Assembly (NCBI RefSeq): GCF_007991635.1
Contig: NZ_BJYS01000045.1
Location: 1-64,000 of the forward strand
Origin: Adhaeribacter aerolatus
GTDB taxonomy: Bacteria > Bacteroidota > Bacteroidia > Cytophagales > Hymenobacteraceae
Direction: 5' to 3'
DNA: 64,000 bases
Part shown: positions 1 through 8,911 of the stretch, one piece after another
Position numbering within the stretch: the stretch's first letter is position 1
How the letters are laid out: every line of letters starts with the position of its first letter
Notes under the pieces: generated by a model
What the model saw: only the letters and a program-made list of their open reading frames with translations
Told to the model about the DNA's origin: nothing
The model's database searches: none
Translations under genes and position numbers: made by a program

Positions 1-426
1 AGTTTGGTGAAGCACTAGTGTTAAAGGGAAATCCGGCGCTAGGGTAGAATCTACATAGTTTTTTGACATGTAGTGCCAAATCAGGTAGGCAATATCCTGC
101 GGGTTTAGGTATTCGGTATCGTATTCTGTTAAATCGTAAAAAGGCAGGTAAAAACCGCAGGTTTCTTTATTATGGTTTATAAATGTCTGCCAGATTCCGA
201 TTTCGCTGATAAAATCTTCGAAGTAAGAGGTTAAGATACAGGCCAGTTCCTTTAGGTTTTCACTGCCCATTTCGTATTTCAAAAACCACTTTTTCTCCTT
301 TGATAACAGGTTATTTACCTCGCTGGCAAGTTTCAGAAAAGGTTTATCGTAGTCGTTGAAAGTTTTATAAGGCTTTAAAGCCAGCCAGTCTTTGTTTGTA
401 ACCTTACCGGTTAATGTAATGGCCAT
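1..426 (-). CDS. DUF3843-like protein, C-terminus outside window
   Basis: The reading frame opens at an ATG at 424-426 and runs without a stop to the window edge, giving 142 residues of the N-terminal part. The segment near residue 12 (KDWLALKPYK), then DKPFLKLASEVN, ELACILTSYFED and a late YLNPQDIAYLIWHYMS stretch resemble the Bacteroidota DUF3843 family as I remember it. There is no signal peptide or membrane segment, so a soluble cytoplasmic protein is likely. No function is known for the family. It is separated by about 100 bp from the MFS gene on the same strand. The family call is from memory and moderately sure; that the gene is coding is clear from its uninterrupted, protein-like frame. 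Confidence 0.65.
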   Translation of the reverse strand, partial: MAITLTGKVTNKDWLALKPYKTFNDYDKPFLKLASEVNNLLSKEKKWFLKYEMGSENLKELACILTSYFEDFISEIGIWQTFINHNKETCGFYLPFYDLTEYDTEYLNPQDIAYLIWHYMSKNYVDSTLAPDFPLTLVLHQT

Positions 427-526
427 AGTTTCCCGGAGCTAAAATATCTGGTTAGAATAGTATATCAGAATTATTTTCGGAGATTCTGATTTTACGATTT
501 TGAGGAATCACCGTTGCCGTTTAATA

Positions 527-1744
527 CTAAACCGCTGGAGCATGGGTATTAAGTTTAGGTGTTATCACCATAAATCCAATGGCCGTAAGTACCGAAAAAA
601 TACCGGCCAGCCACCACAAGGTTGTAAAGCCATAAGCAGCCACAATGCTGGTGCCCAGGTAAGGGGCCAGAATATGGGCCGCCGAGTAAGAGAGCGAATA
701 CAAGCCCATGTAAGCGCCCCGGTTGTGGTCGTTGGAACGGTTAACCGTAATGGTAGCCATAAAAGGCATGGCAAATATTTCGGCCATACTCAATAATAAC
801 ATGGCGATAAATAATACAAATTGCCCGTAGACCAGGTTTAATAATATAAAAGAAAACCCGTTGAGCAAAATACCGCTTACAATTAACCTGGTAAAAGAAA
901 TTCGCTGCCCGATGAGGTAAATTAATATCATCTCAAACAGGAAAACAATAAAGCCGTTCAGGCCTAGCAGCGTACCAATGCGCGCCTCCGACAACACATA
1001 AACCTGACGGTAATAAAGCGGTAAAGTAGTGAAAAACTGAAAAAATACCACCGCAAAGCAGGTACACAAAAAAGCAAAAACCAGGTAAGGATAATCCTGG
1101 TAAGGCGACGAATTACTTTTTTCAACTGTTTTCTCCGGTTGAATTTTGGGCTGGTAACCTTTGCGGGAGTTAAAATAAAAGTAAAAAAACAACCCGGCTA
1201 AAATGCAGGTAATGCCATCAGCCATAAATAACCATTGGTACGATATAGTCGCCAATAAGCCGCCAATTGCCGGACCAATAGAAAAGCCCAGGTTAATGGC
1301 CATCCGGTTGAGCGAAAAAGCGCGGGTAAGGTTTTCGGGTTTGGCGTAAAAAGCAACCGACGAAGAGTTAGCCGGCCGCAAACATTCCGTAATCAGGCTT
1401 AAAATAAACAAACCGCCCACAAACGGTAAAAAGCTTTTTAATTGCAGCAACATAAAGAAAAAGCTGCCGCCCAGAATCAGGCTGTAAAACTGCACCCGGA
1501 AATGCCCAACCCGGTCGGTGAGCCAGCCGCCTAAAAAAGAACCACACATAGAACCTAAACCAAAAGCGCTCAGAGCCAGCCCCGCTTGTTTCAAAGAAAA
1601 GCCCAAAGCCTCGGTTAAATAAACACTTAGGAAAGGCACCACCATAGCCCCGCTCCGGTTTATAAACATAACCATAGCCAGCATCCAGGCCGGCCTCGAC
1701 AAACCACCATAAGCGTTGCGGTACAAGGTTAAAACACGGTTCAT
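527..1744 (-). CDS. MFS transporter, drug-exporter type
   Basis: A 405-residue, highly hydrophobic protein with the twelve-helix pattern of major facilitator proteins. The motif-A-like loop after the second helix is visible at about residues 72-82 (GGWLTDRVGHF). The halves are split by a charged loop around residues 195-215 (RKGYQPKIQPEKTVEK). Such proteins export small molecules across the inner membrane by proton antiport; the substrate cannot be read from sequence. The N-terminus starts in a short basic cytoplasmic stretch (MNRVLTLYRN), which supports this start. It appears monocistronic: the next gene upstream is divergent at 1933 and the downstream DUF3843-like gene begins about 100 bp later. 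Confidence 0.85.
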   Translation of the reverse strand: MNRVLTLYRNAYGGLSRPAWMLAMVMFINRSGAMVVPFLSVYLTEALGFSLKQAGLALSAFGLGSMCGSFLGGWLTDRVGHFRVQFYSLILGGSFFFMLLQLKSFLPFVGGLFILSLITECLRPANSSSVAFYAKPENLTRAFSLNRMAINLGFSIGPAIGGLLATISYQWLFMADGITCILAGLFFYFYFNSRKGYQPKIQPEKTVEKSNSSPYQDYPYLVFAFLCTCFAVVFFQFFTTLPLYYRQVYVLSEARIGTLLGLNGFIVFLFEMILIYLIGQRISFTRLIVSGILLNGFSFILLNLVYGQFVLFIAMLLLSMAEIFAMPFMATITVNRSNDHNRGAYMGLYSLSYSAAHILAPYLGTSIVAAYGFTTLWWLAGIFSVLTAIGFMVITPKLNTHAPAV

Positions 1745-1878
1745 CAGACAAGGCTTATTTAGACGGTAAATTTAAAAATTAGACATTAAGTCAGCGGAAT
1801 ATTATTCTGGTTCCTTAGGGCTATAATTATGATAATAAATTAAATGGTAAAATATTTAATACAAAATGTAAAAAATAC

Positions 1879-1908
1879 TTGACTTTTGTAAAATATGTTT
1901 TACATTTG
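1879..1908 (+). promoter_or_regulatory. Bacteroidota-type promoter with embedded palindrome
   Basis: TTG at 1879-1881 and TACATTTG at 1901-1908 (matching TAnnTTTG) are separated by 19 bp, the usual Bacteroidota primary-sigma spacing. Between them lies a perfect inverted repeat, TGTAAAA at 1887-1893 and TTTTACA at 1898-1904, with a 4-bp centre. It reaches into the -7 element, so a bound repressor would block RNA polymerase. The obvious candidate is the XRE regulator encoded second in this transcript. Promoter assignment is by pattern; operator function is inferred. Confidence 0.6.
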
Positions 1909-1932
1909 TAACGAACTTAAAACCTAATCACT

Positions 1933-2418
1933 ATGAAAACATCATTCTTATTTCCCAACTCCTTTAAGAAAGTGGGTTGGCTCTTGTTAATTCCTGGTAC
2001 TATTCTAGGCATAATGGTCGTATTTCTAGATTATGAAGCGCCCTTCTTAAATGCCCAAGTATTTTCGCTATTTAAGAATGCACCGTTATTTAACAACGAA
2101 ACCCCAGCCAGCCATGTGGTTTACAATAACCTGACCAATGAAATAGCCGGAATAATTTTTCTCATTGGGGCTATTTTGGTGAATTTTTCAAAGGAAAAAC
2201 AGGAAGACGAGTATATTGCTAAAGTCCGGTTGGAGTCGTTGGTTTGGGCCACTTACCTGAATTATGGTTTTTTATTGCTTAGCCTGCTATTGGTGTATGA
2301 ATCCCAGTTTCTTACCTTCATGGTGCTGAACATGTTTACCCTGCTGATTTTCTTTATAATCCGGTTTCATTTGATGTTAAGCCAGAATAATTACTCCCTT
2401 AAGGTCCATGCAGAATAA
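1933..2418 (+). CDS. Four-helix integral membrane protein of unknown function
   Basis: This 161-residue protein has four likely membrane segments, near residues 14-32, 69-84, 104-122 and 127-145, and no catalytic motif that I recognise. The loop between helices two and three is charged (SKEKQEDEYIAKVRLE). Its 3' end overlaps the start of the XRE regulator gene by 11 bp, so the two are almost certainly co-transcribed and translationally coupled. Membrane protein/small HTH pairs of this kind recur in Bacteroidota and Firmicutes, where the regulator usually controls its own operon. The promoter upstream carries a palindrome consistent with this. The physiological role is unknown. Confidence 0.75.
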   Translation: MKTSFLFPNSFKKVGWLLLIPGTILGIMVVFLDYEAPFLNAQVFSLFKNAPLFNNETPASHVVYNNLTNEIAGIIFLIGAILVNFSKEKQEDEYIAKVRLESLVWATYLNYGFLLLSLLLVYESQFLTFMVLNMFTLLIFFIIRFHLMLSQNNYSLKVHAE

Positions 2419-2608
2419 ATTAAGAGTAGAAAGGGCAATTAAAAATATTACCCAGGAAGAACTGGCCCGCTTAATTGGGGTGAGCCGCCAAACCATTAAT
2501 GCCATGGAGCTGAATAAATACGTGCCGTCAACGGTGTTATCGCTTAAAATTGCCCGGGTGTTCGAGAAGAAAGTAGAAGATATTTTTATTTTGGAAGAGA
2601 ACGATTAA
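2408..2608 (+). CDS. XRE-family HTH transcriptional regulator, YozG/Cro type
   Basis: A 66-residue protein that is almost entirely one helix-turn-helix domain. It contains the sequence QEELARLIGVSRQTINAMEL, with the recognition helix in its second half, followed by KYVPSTVLSLKIARVFEKKVEDIF, the standard end of this small family. It starts inside the upstream membrane-protein gene (11-bp overlap), implying translational coupling. The likely role is autoregulation of this two-gene operon through the palindrome at 1887-1904; this is inferred from position only. A hairpin terminator follows at 2662-2691. Family assignment is secure. Confidence 0.9.
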   Translation: MQNKLRVERAIKNITQEELARLIGVSRQTINAMELNKYVPSTVLSLKIARVFEKKVEDIFILEEND

Positions 2609-2661
2609 ACTAAACTACCAACGCCCTTAAAGCATTAGGCCTTAGCAAATTATTAATAAAT

Positions 2662-2691
2662 AAAAGGCTTTGCCCATGAGCAAAGCCTTTT
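2662..2691. terminator. Bidirectional rho-independent terminator
   Basis: A 12-bp perfect stem, AAAAGGCTTTGC at 2662-2673 paired with GCAAAGCCTTTT at 2680-2691, has a 6-nt loop. The T-rich sides serve both the XRE operon (+) and the lactonase-like gene (-), which converge here. Confidence 0.85.
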
Positions 2692-2721
2692 ATTTTGGCA
2701 TTTAATAAATATTGCAGGTAA

Positions 2722-3918
2722 TTAGGAAGCAAAAGCCGGCACCACTTGTACACAAACCGGCGAAGGCACTTCTACCGAATGGCCGGTAGGTTTTAGTTTA
2801 CCGGTATTTGGGTCGGCGAGATAGGTAAAAATATTGTTTGTATTTTGGTTGGCAACGAGTAAAATATTGCCGCTGGGATCGAAGCCAAAATTGCGCGGCC
2901 ATTTGCCCTGGGTACTTACGTGTTCTACCAAGGTTAAATTACCCGAATCGGCATTAATTGCAAATACAACCAGGCTGTCGTGGCCCCGGTTAGAACCGTA
3001 CAAAAATTTACCGTTTGGCGAAACGTGTACATCTGCGCAAAAACTTTCCTGGGTAACACCGGCCGGTAACGTAGAAATAGATTGGGTTTGAGTAAACGAG
3101 CCATTGGTGCTGTTATAAGCCAGTATGGAAACAGTATTATCTAATTCGTGAATTAAGAAGGCAAATTTGCCATTCGGGTGAAAAGTTAAATGCCGGGGGC
3201 CAGCGCCGGCTTTAGCGTTAAAATCGCCTCCGGGGTTAGCAATTAAACCACCCCGCTTGGTGTCGAGGCGGTAGCTTTTTACTTTATCAATACCTAAATC
3301 AACGGCAAAAACAAATTTATTATCCGGTGCCGGCACAATGCAGTGTGCATGGGGTTTTTCCTGTCGTTTGGTGTTGGGGCCAGAACCCTCGTGTTGCTGC
3401 TTGGTTCTTAAATTGCCCAGGTTGCCATTGGGCTGCAATGGAAAGATAGCTACATTGCCGCCCACGTAATTAGCCACCAATGCAAATTTATTTGATTTAT
3501 CGAGGCTGATATAGCAAGGAGCGCCGCCGCCGGTGGCCTGCTGGTTGAGTAAAGTTAAACGGCCGGTTTTTTTATCGACCGAGAAAGCGCTTACGGCCCC
3601 GGTGTTGCTGCCGTTAAATTCGGCTACTTCGTTTACCGCGTATAAATATTGCTGGTCTGGAGCTAACGTAAGAAAAGAAGGATTAGCGCCGCCTTTGTAA
3701 CCGCTTACTTTTGTAAGCTGGCCGGTGGTGCCATTTAGCCGATATTGAAATATACCCAGGTCGCCGACTTTGGCGTAGGTGCCCACATATACCGCGTAAA
3801 ATTTATCTTTCGGTTTTTTATCTCTTTGGGCCAAAGCCGAGAAGGCAAATGGAAGCCCAGCCAGCCCCAGTCCGGCTGCTTTCATAAAAAATCGACGTGT
3901 CTGTTTCTCTTTCTTCAT
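2722..3918 (-). CDS. Secreted lactonase-family beta-propeller protein
   Basis: The 398-residue protein begins with a twin-arginine-type signal (RRFFMKAAG near residue 8, hydrophobic stretch, ALA-Q cleavage region near residue 30), so export by Tat is likely. The mature part has the repeated blades of the lactonase (6-phosphogluconolactonase YbhE-like) family, with typical phrases such as FLTLAPDQQYLYAVNE, AHCIVPAPDNKFVFAVDLG, PRHLTFHPNGKFAFLIHE and FGFDPSGNILLVANQN. Family members hydrolyse sugar lactones in the cytoplasm, but exported homologues are poorly characterised, so lactonase activity here is only a suggestion. It stands alone, ending at the shared terminator at 2662-2691. Confidence 0.85.
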   Translation of the reverse strand: MKKEKQTRRFFMKAAGLGLAGLPFAFSALAQRDKKPKDKFYAVYVGTYAKVGDLGIFQYRLNGTTGQLTKVSGYKGGANPSFLTLAPDQQYLYAVNEVAEFNGSNTGAVSAFSVDKKTGRLTLLNQQATGGGAPCYISLDKSNKFALVANYVGGNVAIFPLQPNGNLGNLRTKQQHEGSGPNTKRQEKPHAHCIVPAPDNKFVFAVDLGIDKVKSYRLDTKRGGLIANPGGDFNAKAGAGPRHLTFHPNGKFAFLIHELDNTVSILAYNSTNGSFTQTQSISTLPAGVTQESFCADVHVSPNGKFLYGSNRGHDSLVVFAINADSGNLTLVEHVSTQGKWPRNFGFDPSGNILLVANQNTNNIFTYLADPNTGKLKPTGHSVEVPSPVCVQVVPAFAS

Positions 3919-4073
3919 AAAGTTATACTGGCTTTTTCAACGGTTTGGGTAGCAAGATAAGCAGAATAGCTGAAATGAATAAAGGTATACTATTGCTGTT
4001 AAATATTAGTTCTTTGGAAAGCTAATATGCCCTTTCGGGACTGGTGAAATTTAGCTATCTCCTTTAAAAAAAT

Positions 4074-4103
4074 AAAACCAGGTGTTTGCTTGCACCTGGT
4101 TTT
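4074..4103 (-). terminator. Rho-independent terminator of the helicase gene
   Basis: The stem AAAACCAGGTG at 4074-4084 pairs with CACCTGGTTTT at 4093-4103. On the minus strand the hairpin is followed by a T-rich run (complement of 4064-4073), about 50 bp past the helicase stop. Confidence 0.8.
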
Positions 4104-4155
4104 ATAGAATAAGTTTATAAATTTTCCTTTGTATAAGGACTTGTTTTAGATTCGC

Positions 4156-5388
4156 TTAGCCTCTGGAGCGGCCAAACCACTTCTTTTTCTTTTTCACTTC
4201 TGCCCGGTTTTTCTCGGCGCTGGAGGCAACAATTTCGGCATGGCCGATAGAGGTGAAATGGTAAGGATGATCTTCTACAACCGGAATATTTTTCGAAATT
4301 AATTTATGAATATCGCGGAGGTAAGGCTTTTCTTCGGCGTCGCAGAAAGAAAGCGCAATACCGCTGGCGCCTGCCCGGCCAGTCCGGCCAATGCGGTGCA
4401 CGTAAGTTTCGGGTACGTTCGGTAATTCAAAATTAATTACGTGCGTTAGTTCTTCTACGTCGATGCCCCGGGCAGCAATATCGGTAGCAACCAGCACGCG
4501 GGTAGTACGGCTCTTAAAATTGGTAAGCGCACGCTGGCGGGCATTCTGCGATTTATTACCGTGAATCGCTTCGGCCTGAATACCGGCATTATTTAAATCT
4601 TTTGCTACGCGGTCGGCACCGTGTTTGGTGCGCGTAAATACCAGGGCCGTTTCTATTTTGCGGTCTTCCAGTACGTGGTTCAGCAGTTTACGCTTGTTGT
4701 TTTTCTCTACAAAGTAAACGGCTTGCTTAATGGTTTCGGCGGTAGAAGAAACCGGAGTAACTTCTACTTTGGCCGGATTTACCAAAATGGTATTGGCTAA
4801 ATCTGTGATTTCGGGGGGCATGGTAGCCGAGAAAAACAGCGTTTGCCGCTTAACCGGTAATTTCGCAATCACCTTTTTTACATCGTGCACAAAGCCCATG
4901 TCCAGCATCCGATCGGCCTCGTCCAACACAAATAATTTAATACTGTTCAGGTTGATAAAGCCTTGGTTCATCAGGTCGAGCAGGCGACCCGGCGTAGCCA
5001 CTAAAATATCGACGCCCCGCTGCAAAGCAGCGGTTTGGGCGTGTTGCGATACGCCGCCAAAAATTACCAGGTGCCGCAAACCGGTAAACCGACCGTAAGC
5101 CGTAAAGCTTTCTTCAATCTGGATTGCCAGTTCGCGGGTAGGGGTTAAAACCAGCGCTTTTATGCCTTTAGGACCACGCTCAGTTGTTTGTTCGTTTTTT
5201 AATAATTGCAGAATCGGGATGGCAAAAGCGGCTGTTTTCCCGGTTCCGGTTTGGGCACAGCCCAGCAAATCTCTGCGTTGCAAAATCAACGGAATAGACT
5301 GTTCCTGAATAGGGGTCGGTTGGGTATAACCTTCTTTTTCTAGCGCCTTCAGGATGGGCTCTATTAAATTTAATTGATTAAATGTCAT
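4156..5388 (-). CDS. DEAD-box ATP-dependent RNA helicase, RhlE-like
   Basis: All core motifs of a DEAD-box helicase are present in 410 residues: Q motif ([19 protein letters not shown] ... PTPIQ, residues 3-28), motif I AQTGTGKT (45-52), PTRELA (83-88), GG, ATPGR, motif II DEAD (156-159), motif III SAT (187-189) and motif [12 protein letters not shown] near residue 330. The short basic tail ([14 protein letters not shown]) is typical of RhlE-type proteins that assist ribosome assembly or RNA turnover in the cytoplasm. It is a single-gene unit with its own terminator at 4074-4103. Substrate RNA cannot be deduced. The start is supported by the Q motif lying at the expected distance from the N-terminus. 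Confidence 0.95.
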   Translation of the reverse strand: MTFNQLNLIEPILKALEKEGYTQPTPIQEQSIPLILQRRDLLGCAQTGTGKTAAFAIPILQLLKNEQTTERGPKGIKALVLTPTRELAIQIEESFTAYGRFTGLRHLVIFGGVSQHAQTAALQRGVDILVATPGRLLDLMNQGFINLNSIKLFVLDEADRMLDMGFVHDVKKVIAKLPVKRQTLFFSATMPPEITDLANTILVNPAKVEVTPVSSTAETIKQAVYFVEKNNKRKLLNHVLEDRKIETALVFTRTKHGADRVAKDLNNAGIQAEAIHGNKSQNARQRALTNFKSRTTRVLVATDIAARGIDVEELTHVINFELPNVPETYVHRIGRTGRAGASGIALSFCDAEEKPYLRDIHKLISKNIPVVEDHPYHFTSIGHAEIVASSAEKNRAEVKKKKKWFGRSRG

Positions 5389-6095
5389 TCTTGGTTTTTA
5401 TAAGCCGGTTTTAGTAATCGGGTTTCCGCTGTGTTGCGGCGAAATGGTTTCGGATAGTTTTATAATTTTTACCGGCTGGTTCTGTTGTATAACTCTATTC
5501 CGGGCGTAACAATTCAATTACTGCATTATTTATCTTTATGGAGGCAGTTACAAGATTTAGACCTTCCCCGGAGGGCGAAGGTACGGTTTTATTATTTAGA
5601 ACAAGCGTTTCTTTTAAAGCACTATACCGCCGGCTTAAGCAATCAGATGAACAATATTCAAAATCAAGTTTAACTTACTTTTAAATTCATTAGAACTTTG
5701 CCGCATTAAACTATCAGTTCGCATGCCGGTGGAATAAAATGAATTCAAATAACACTTACTAATCTGGTCCAGAACATAAATTTTATAATAAAACATATTC
5801 AGGAGAATGTTTGCACAATATTTGTATAAACAGAAATTAGAACTTACCTGTTTTTTTTATGTTCTTCTATTTAATAGTTAATCTTTATAGCTGATAACAT
5901 AGCAAGGATCAGCCTTGGAAGTTAGTTTTTAACTTTTGCCATAATGGCAGGAGCGGAGTACCTTTGGGGCGAAAAAATATTTAATAAATTAATTTTATTA
6001 TTTAACAAGCGTTCTGCTAAGCTGGAATTAGTCTGAATATTTTCGGGAAGCCTTTTTTAGGTTTATTCTCTATTTACTAAATACAAAATTAAATA
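5389..6095. other. 707-bp divergent intergenic region
   Basis: This spacer separates the helicase gene from the phosphoesterase gene. I see one good promoter (5935-5966, listed separately). There is also a 62-codon TTG-initiated frame at 5485-5673 whose product (with LWRQLQDLDLPRRAKVRFYYLEQAF) is mildly protein-like but lacks an ATG, a clear ribosome site or a recognised family. I do not count it as a gene. The remainder, about 5674-5930, is AT-rich with no structure I can name. Confidence 0.4.
5935..5966 (+). promoter_or_regulatory. Promoter of the phosphoesterase gene
   Basis: TTTG at 5935-5938 and TACCTTTG at 5959-5966 (TAnnTTTG) are 20 bp apart, matching the Bacteroidota consensus. The predicted leader to the ATG at 6096 is about 125 nt. 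Confidence 0.55.
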
Positions 6096-7349
6096 ATGCA
6101 TCAAACAAGATTTTTTATAGGTGTTTTTCTAGTTGTTCTGCTTTCATTTTTACTAGATAAATACGTTTACGCGGGCATCCGTACCATTACAGATAACTGG
6201 AAATCAACTAAATTAAAGAAATTTATACGGCGGGGTTACTGGGCATTATCCTGGGGTGTAACTGCCACCATGCTGGTTTATCCGGTTTTTGGTATGCGAA
6301 ACGCTTTTACTTACTGGATTCTCAGCATCTTTTTTACCTTGTTTGTAACCAAACTGGTTTTTACCCTGGTTTTGTTTGGCGAAGATATTTACCGCCTGAT
6401 AGTTGGCATGATTAAAACTGTTTTTAATTCCGGAACTAGCGATAAGCCGGCAAAACCTGGACGCCGGAAATTTATGAGCCAATTGGGTTTAGCTTTGGCG
6501 GCTATTCCGTTCGCCTCTTCTCTTTATGGCATGATCATAGGCAAGTACGATTACAAAGTGCACCGGCATACCTTATTTTTTGACGATTTACCCGAAGAAT
6601 TCGATGGGTTTACCATTACTCAGATTTCGGATGTGCACACGGGTACTTTTGATAATGCCGAAGCCGTACAGCGGGGGATTGACATGATAAAAGACCAAAA
6701 ATCGGATTTATTTGTTTTTACCGGCGATTTGGTAAATAACGTAGCCGATGAGGTTGAGCCCTGGATGAATCTCTTTGGGCAGTTGCGGGCTCCGTTCGGT
6801 CAGTTTTCGGTACTGGGTAACCACGATTACGGCGATTACATGGAGTGGGAAAGTGAAGAAGCCAAAGTTGCCAACCTGGACAAACTGAAAAAACACCATG
6901 CCGATATGGGCTACCGGTTATTGCTCGATGAAAATATTACCCTGGAGAAAAACGGTCAAAAAATTTCCTTACTGGGTGTAGAAAACTGGGGTGATGGCTT
7001 TATTCAGAAAGGCGATTTGGAAAAAGCGCTGAATGGCGTAGATAAAGATTCTTTTAAAATATTGCTGTCGCACGATCCTTCACACTGGCAAAATATTGTT
7101 AATACCCACCCGTCTAACATACACCTGACTTTATCGGGCCATACGCACGGTATGCAAATGGGCATTGAAACGCCTACCATGAAATGGAGCCCATCGGAAT
7201 TGCGCTACGCCCACTGGGCCGGGCTGGCCGAGGCAAACAGCCGGTATTTGTACGTGAACCGGGGCTTTGGTTTTCTGGGCTTTACTGGCCGGGTAGGTAT
7301 CTGGCCCGAGATTACGGTATTAGAACTGCGCAAGAAAGCAGTGGCTTAA
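6096..7349 (+). CDS. Membrane-anchored calcineurin-like metallophosphoesterase
   Basis: A 417-residue protein with an N-terminal membrane region of three or four helices (about residues 7-25, 50-65, 70-95, 128-147) and a metallophosphoesterase domain from about residue 170. Metal-binding motifs are complete: D179-x-H181 (QISDVHTG), GD211, GNHD (241-244), LSHDP near 343 and GHTHG near 366. This is the YkuE/YaeI-like branch. YaeI and YkuE act on UDP-2,3-diacylglucosamine or related lipids, but the substrate here is unknown. An RRKFM motif at 123-127 directly before the last hydrophobic segment looks like a Tat signal placed inside the protein. It is monocistronic, with a promoter at 5935-5966 and a terminator at 7361-7407. 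Confidence 0.88.
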   Translation: MHQTRFFIGVFLVVLLSFLLDKYVYAGIRTITDNWKSTKLKKFIRRGYWALSWGVTATMLVYPVFGMRNAFTYWILSIFFTLFVTKLVFTLVLFGEDIYRLIVGMIKTVFNSGTSDKPAKPGRRKFMSQLGLALAAIPFASSLYGMIIGKYDYKVHRHTLFFDDLPEEFDGFTITQISDVHTGTFDNAEAVQRGIDMIKDQKSDLFVFTGDLVNNVADEVEPWMNLFGQLRAPFGQFSVLGNHDYGDYMEWESEEAKVANLDKLKKHHADMGYRLLLDENITLEKNGQKISLLGVENWGDGFIQKGDLEKALNGVDKDSFKILLSHDPSHWQNIVNTHPSNIHLTLSGHTHGMQMGIETPTMKWSPSELRYAHWAGLAEANSRYLYVNRGFGFLGFTGRVGIWPEITVLELRKKAVA

Positions 7350-7360
7350 ACTTCTAATGA

Positions 7361-7407
7361 AACAAAAGAGCCGGGTGAAAATTTAACTTTCACCCGGCTC
7401 TTTTGTT
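7361..7407. terminator. Strong bidirectional terminator
   Basis: A 20-bp perfect stem (7361-7380 with 7388-7407) with a 7-nt loop lies between the converging phosphoesterase and GH16 genes. The A- and T-rich ends give a T tract in either direction. Confidence 0.9.
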
Positions 7408-7421
7408 TACCTTTTTATGGT

Positions 7422-8219
7422 TTACAATTGGTAAACCCGAACGTAATCGATGTAAAATTTTTGCGGGAGGGCTGTCATATCTACTCCTTTCTGACCGCCC
7501 CAGCCACCGCCAATGGCTAGGTTCAAAATAAGGTAAAAAGGTTGGTTAAATGGCCAGGTATCGGTACCGGTACCTTCGTTCTTAAAAGTAAAAACTACTT
7601 TGTTGTCCAGCCAAAAATCTATTTTGTCTTTGTTCCAATCTACGGCGTACACATGGTAATCGGCGGAAGGTTTGGCTAAACCTACTTTTCGGCCTTTGTT
7701 CGTGTTTTTGGTATGGTTGTAAGCTTTGGTATGTACGTTAAAATGCACCGTATCCGGGTCGTAGCCTACGTTTTCCATAATGTCTATTTCGCCGGAGGCC
7801 GGCCAACCCACTTCTTTAATATTTTTACCCAGCATCCAAATGGCCGGCCAGGTACCACGCGCCGACGGAATTTTAGCCCGAACTTCTATGCGGCCGTACT
7901 GCCACTCGCCGGTGCCCTGCGTGGTAAGGCTGGCTGAGGTTACCGGTACTTTTTTGCCGTTTACCAGCAAAGAATCATGGCGGGCTTCTATAACCAGGTT
8001 ACCGTTTTCGACGCGGGCATTTTCCAAGCGACCTTTGGTATAAAATTGCAGCTCTTTATTCCGGATATAACCTTCTTCGGGCACCCACTTTTTAGGATCG
8101 GGCTGACCTTGGTAATTAAATTCATCCGACCAAATTAACTTAGGCTTTTTGGGCAGCGAGGGAGTTTCCAGGGTAAAGAAAGTCCAGAACGAAATGAATA
8201 ATAAACTGAGATAGGCCAT
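7422..8219 (-). CDS. Secreted GH16 beta-glucanase (laminarinase-like)
   Basis: The 265-residue protein has a short hydrophobic N-terminus (about residues 3-17) suggesting export, then a single GH16 jelly-roll domain. The catalytic signature GEIDIMEN is at 143-150, with E144 as nucleophile and E149 as acid/base. The supporting blocks WSDEFNYQG, ELQFYT, GRIEVRAKIPSARGTWPAIWML and WPFNQPFYLILNLAIGGGWGG are also in place. GH16 enzymes of this form hydrolyse beta-1,3 or mixed beta-1,3/1,4-glucans outside the cell or in the periplasm. There is no carbohydrate-binding module and no sorting domain. The exact glucan is not readable. It converges on the phosphoesterase gene and shares the terminator at 7361-7407. 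Confidence 0.92.
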   Translation of the reverse strand: MAYLSLLFISFWTFFTLETPSLPKKPKLIWSDEFNYQGQPDPKKWVPEEGYIRNKELQFYTKGRLENARVENGNLVIEARHDSLLVNGKKVPVTSASLTTQGTGEWQYGRIEVRAKIPSARGTWPAIWMLGKNIKEVGWPASGEIDIMENVGYDPDTVHFNVHTKAYNHTKNTNKGRKVGLAKPSADYHVYAVDWNKDKIDFWLDNKVVFTFKNEGTGTDTWPFNQPFYLILNLAIGGGWGGQKGVDMTALPQKFYIDYVRVYQL

Positions 8220-8298
8220 ATATTTAAAATCCGAAATAAATGAAAATATATTATTAAGGGTGCACGGGTAATTATCAAAAACAGTTAAAGCTTAAACT

Positions 8299-8706
8299 TT
8301 ACTTTTTTTGTTCGCAGTTAAACATCCAGTTTATACCAAATTTATCGGTTAACATACCAAAGCGGGCTCCCCAAAAAGTATCTTGCAGCGCCATGGTTAC
8401 CTGGCCACCAGCCGCAAGATTGGCAAAAGCAGTTTCCATTTGGGCAACATCTTCGAAATTAAGCGATAAGGTAACATTATTGCCGATGGTTAGTGGGTGG
8501 TTTGGTAAACAATCCGAAGCCATAATAGTAGCTTTGTCAAGTTGTAAAACGGCGTGCAAAACTTTCTTTTTATAAGCCTCGGGTACTTCCATTTGCGCGC
8601 TATCGAAATAACTTAACATCCGGATTTCGCCATTCAGGGTTTCTTTGTAAAAATTCAGAGCCTCCTCGCAGTTGCCCTCAAAGTTTAAATAAGGTTGTAC
8701 TTCCAT
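8299..8706 (-). CDS. VOC-family protein, PhnB/3-demethylubiquinone-type fold
   Basis: A 135-residue single-domain protein of the vicinal oxygen chelate superfamily. The N-terminal YLNFEGNCEEALNFYKETLNGEIRMLSYF and the later FGMLTDKFGINWMFN are hallmarks of the PhnB-like subgroup found widely in Bacteroidota. Members of this subgroup mostly lack a proven reaction; some bind metals or small aromatic ligands, so no substrate is proposed. It is cytoplasmic, with no signal peptide. It sits between the GH16 and YdcF genes on the same strand but with gaps of 79 and 205 bp, so it may be transcribed separately. Confidence 0.85.
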   Translation of the reverse strand: MEVQPYLNFEGNCEEALNFYKETLNGEIRMLSYFDSAQMEVPEAYKKKVLHAVLQLDKATIMASDCLPNHPLTIGNNVTLSLNFEDVAQMETAFANLAAGGQVTMALQDTFWGARFGMLTDKFGINWMFNCEQKK

Positions 8707-8911
8707 TTTTATTATTCAGGTTAAAAAATATTGGCTTAAAAACTAAGGTATTGCGCAATATGCAATTACAACTTACGTGGCAGCGTCAGCCCGTAAAGTT
8801 GGTGCTTTGTCAGGCTAAAAGGCAGCGATTATAAATTACAATTTATCCTCAACCAGACTAAGCATGTTTTAGTTAATGCATTAGTATTTTAGAAAGGATG
8901 TTATTGGGATG

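Noticed and set aside
5485-5673. 62-codon plus-strand frame in the helicase-phosphoesterase gap
   Set aside because: It needs a TTG start, has no clear ribosome site or promoter and no recognised family; the product is only mildly protein-like.
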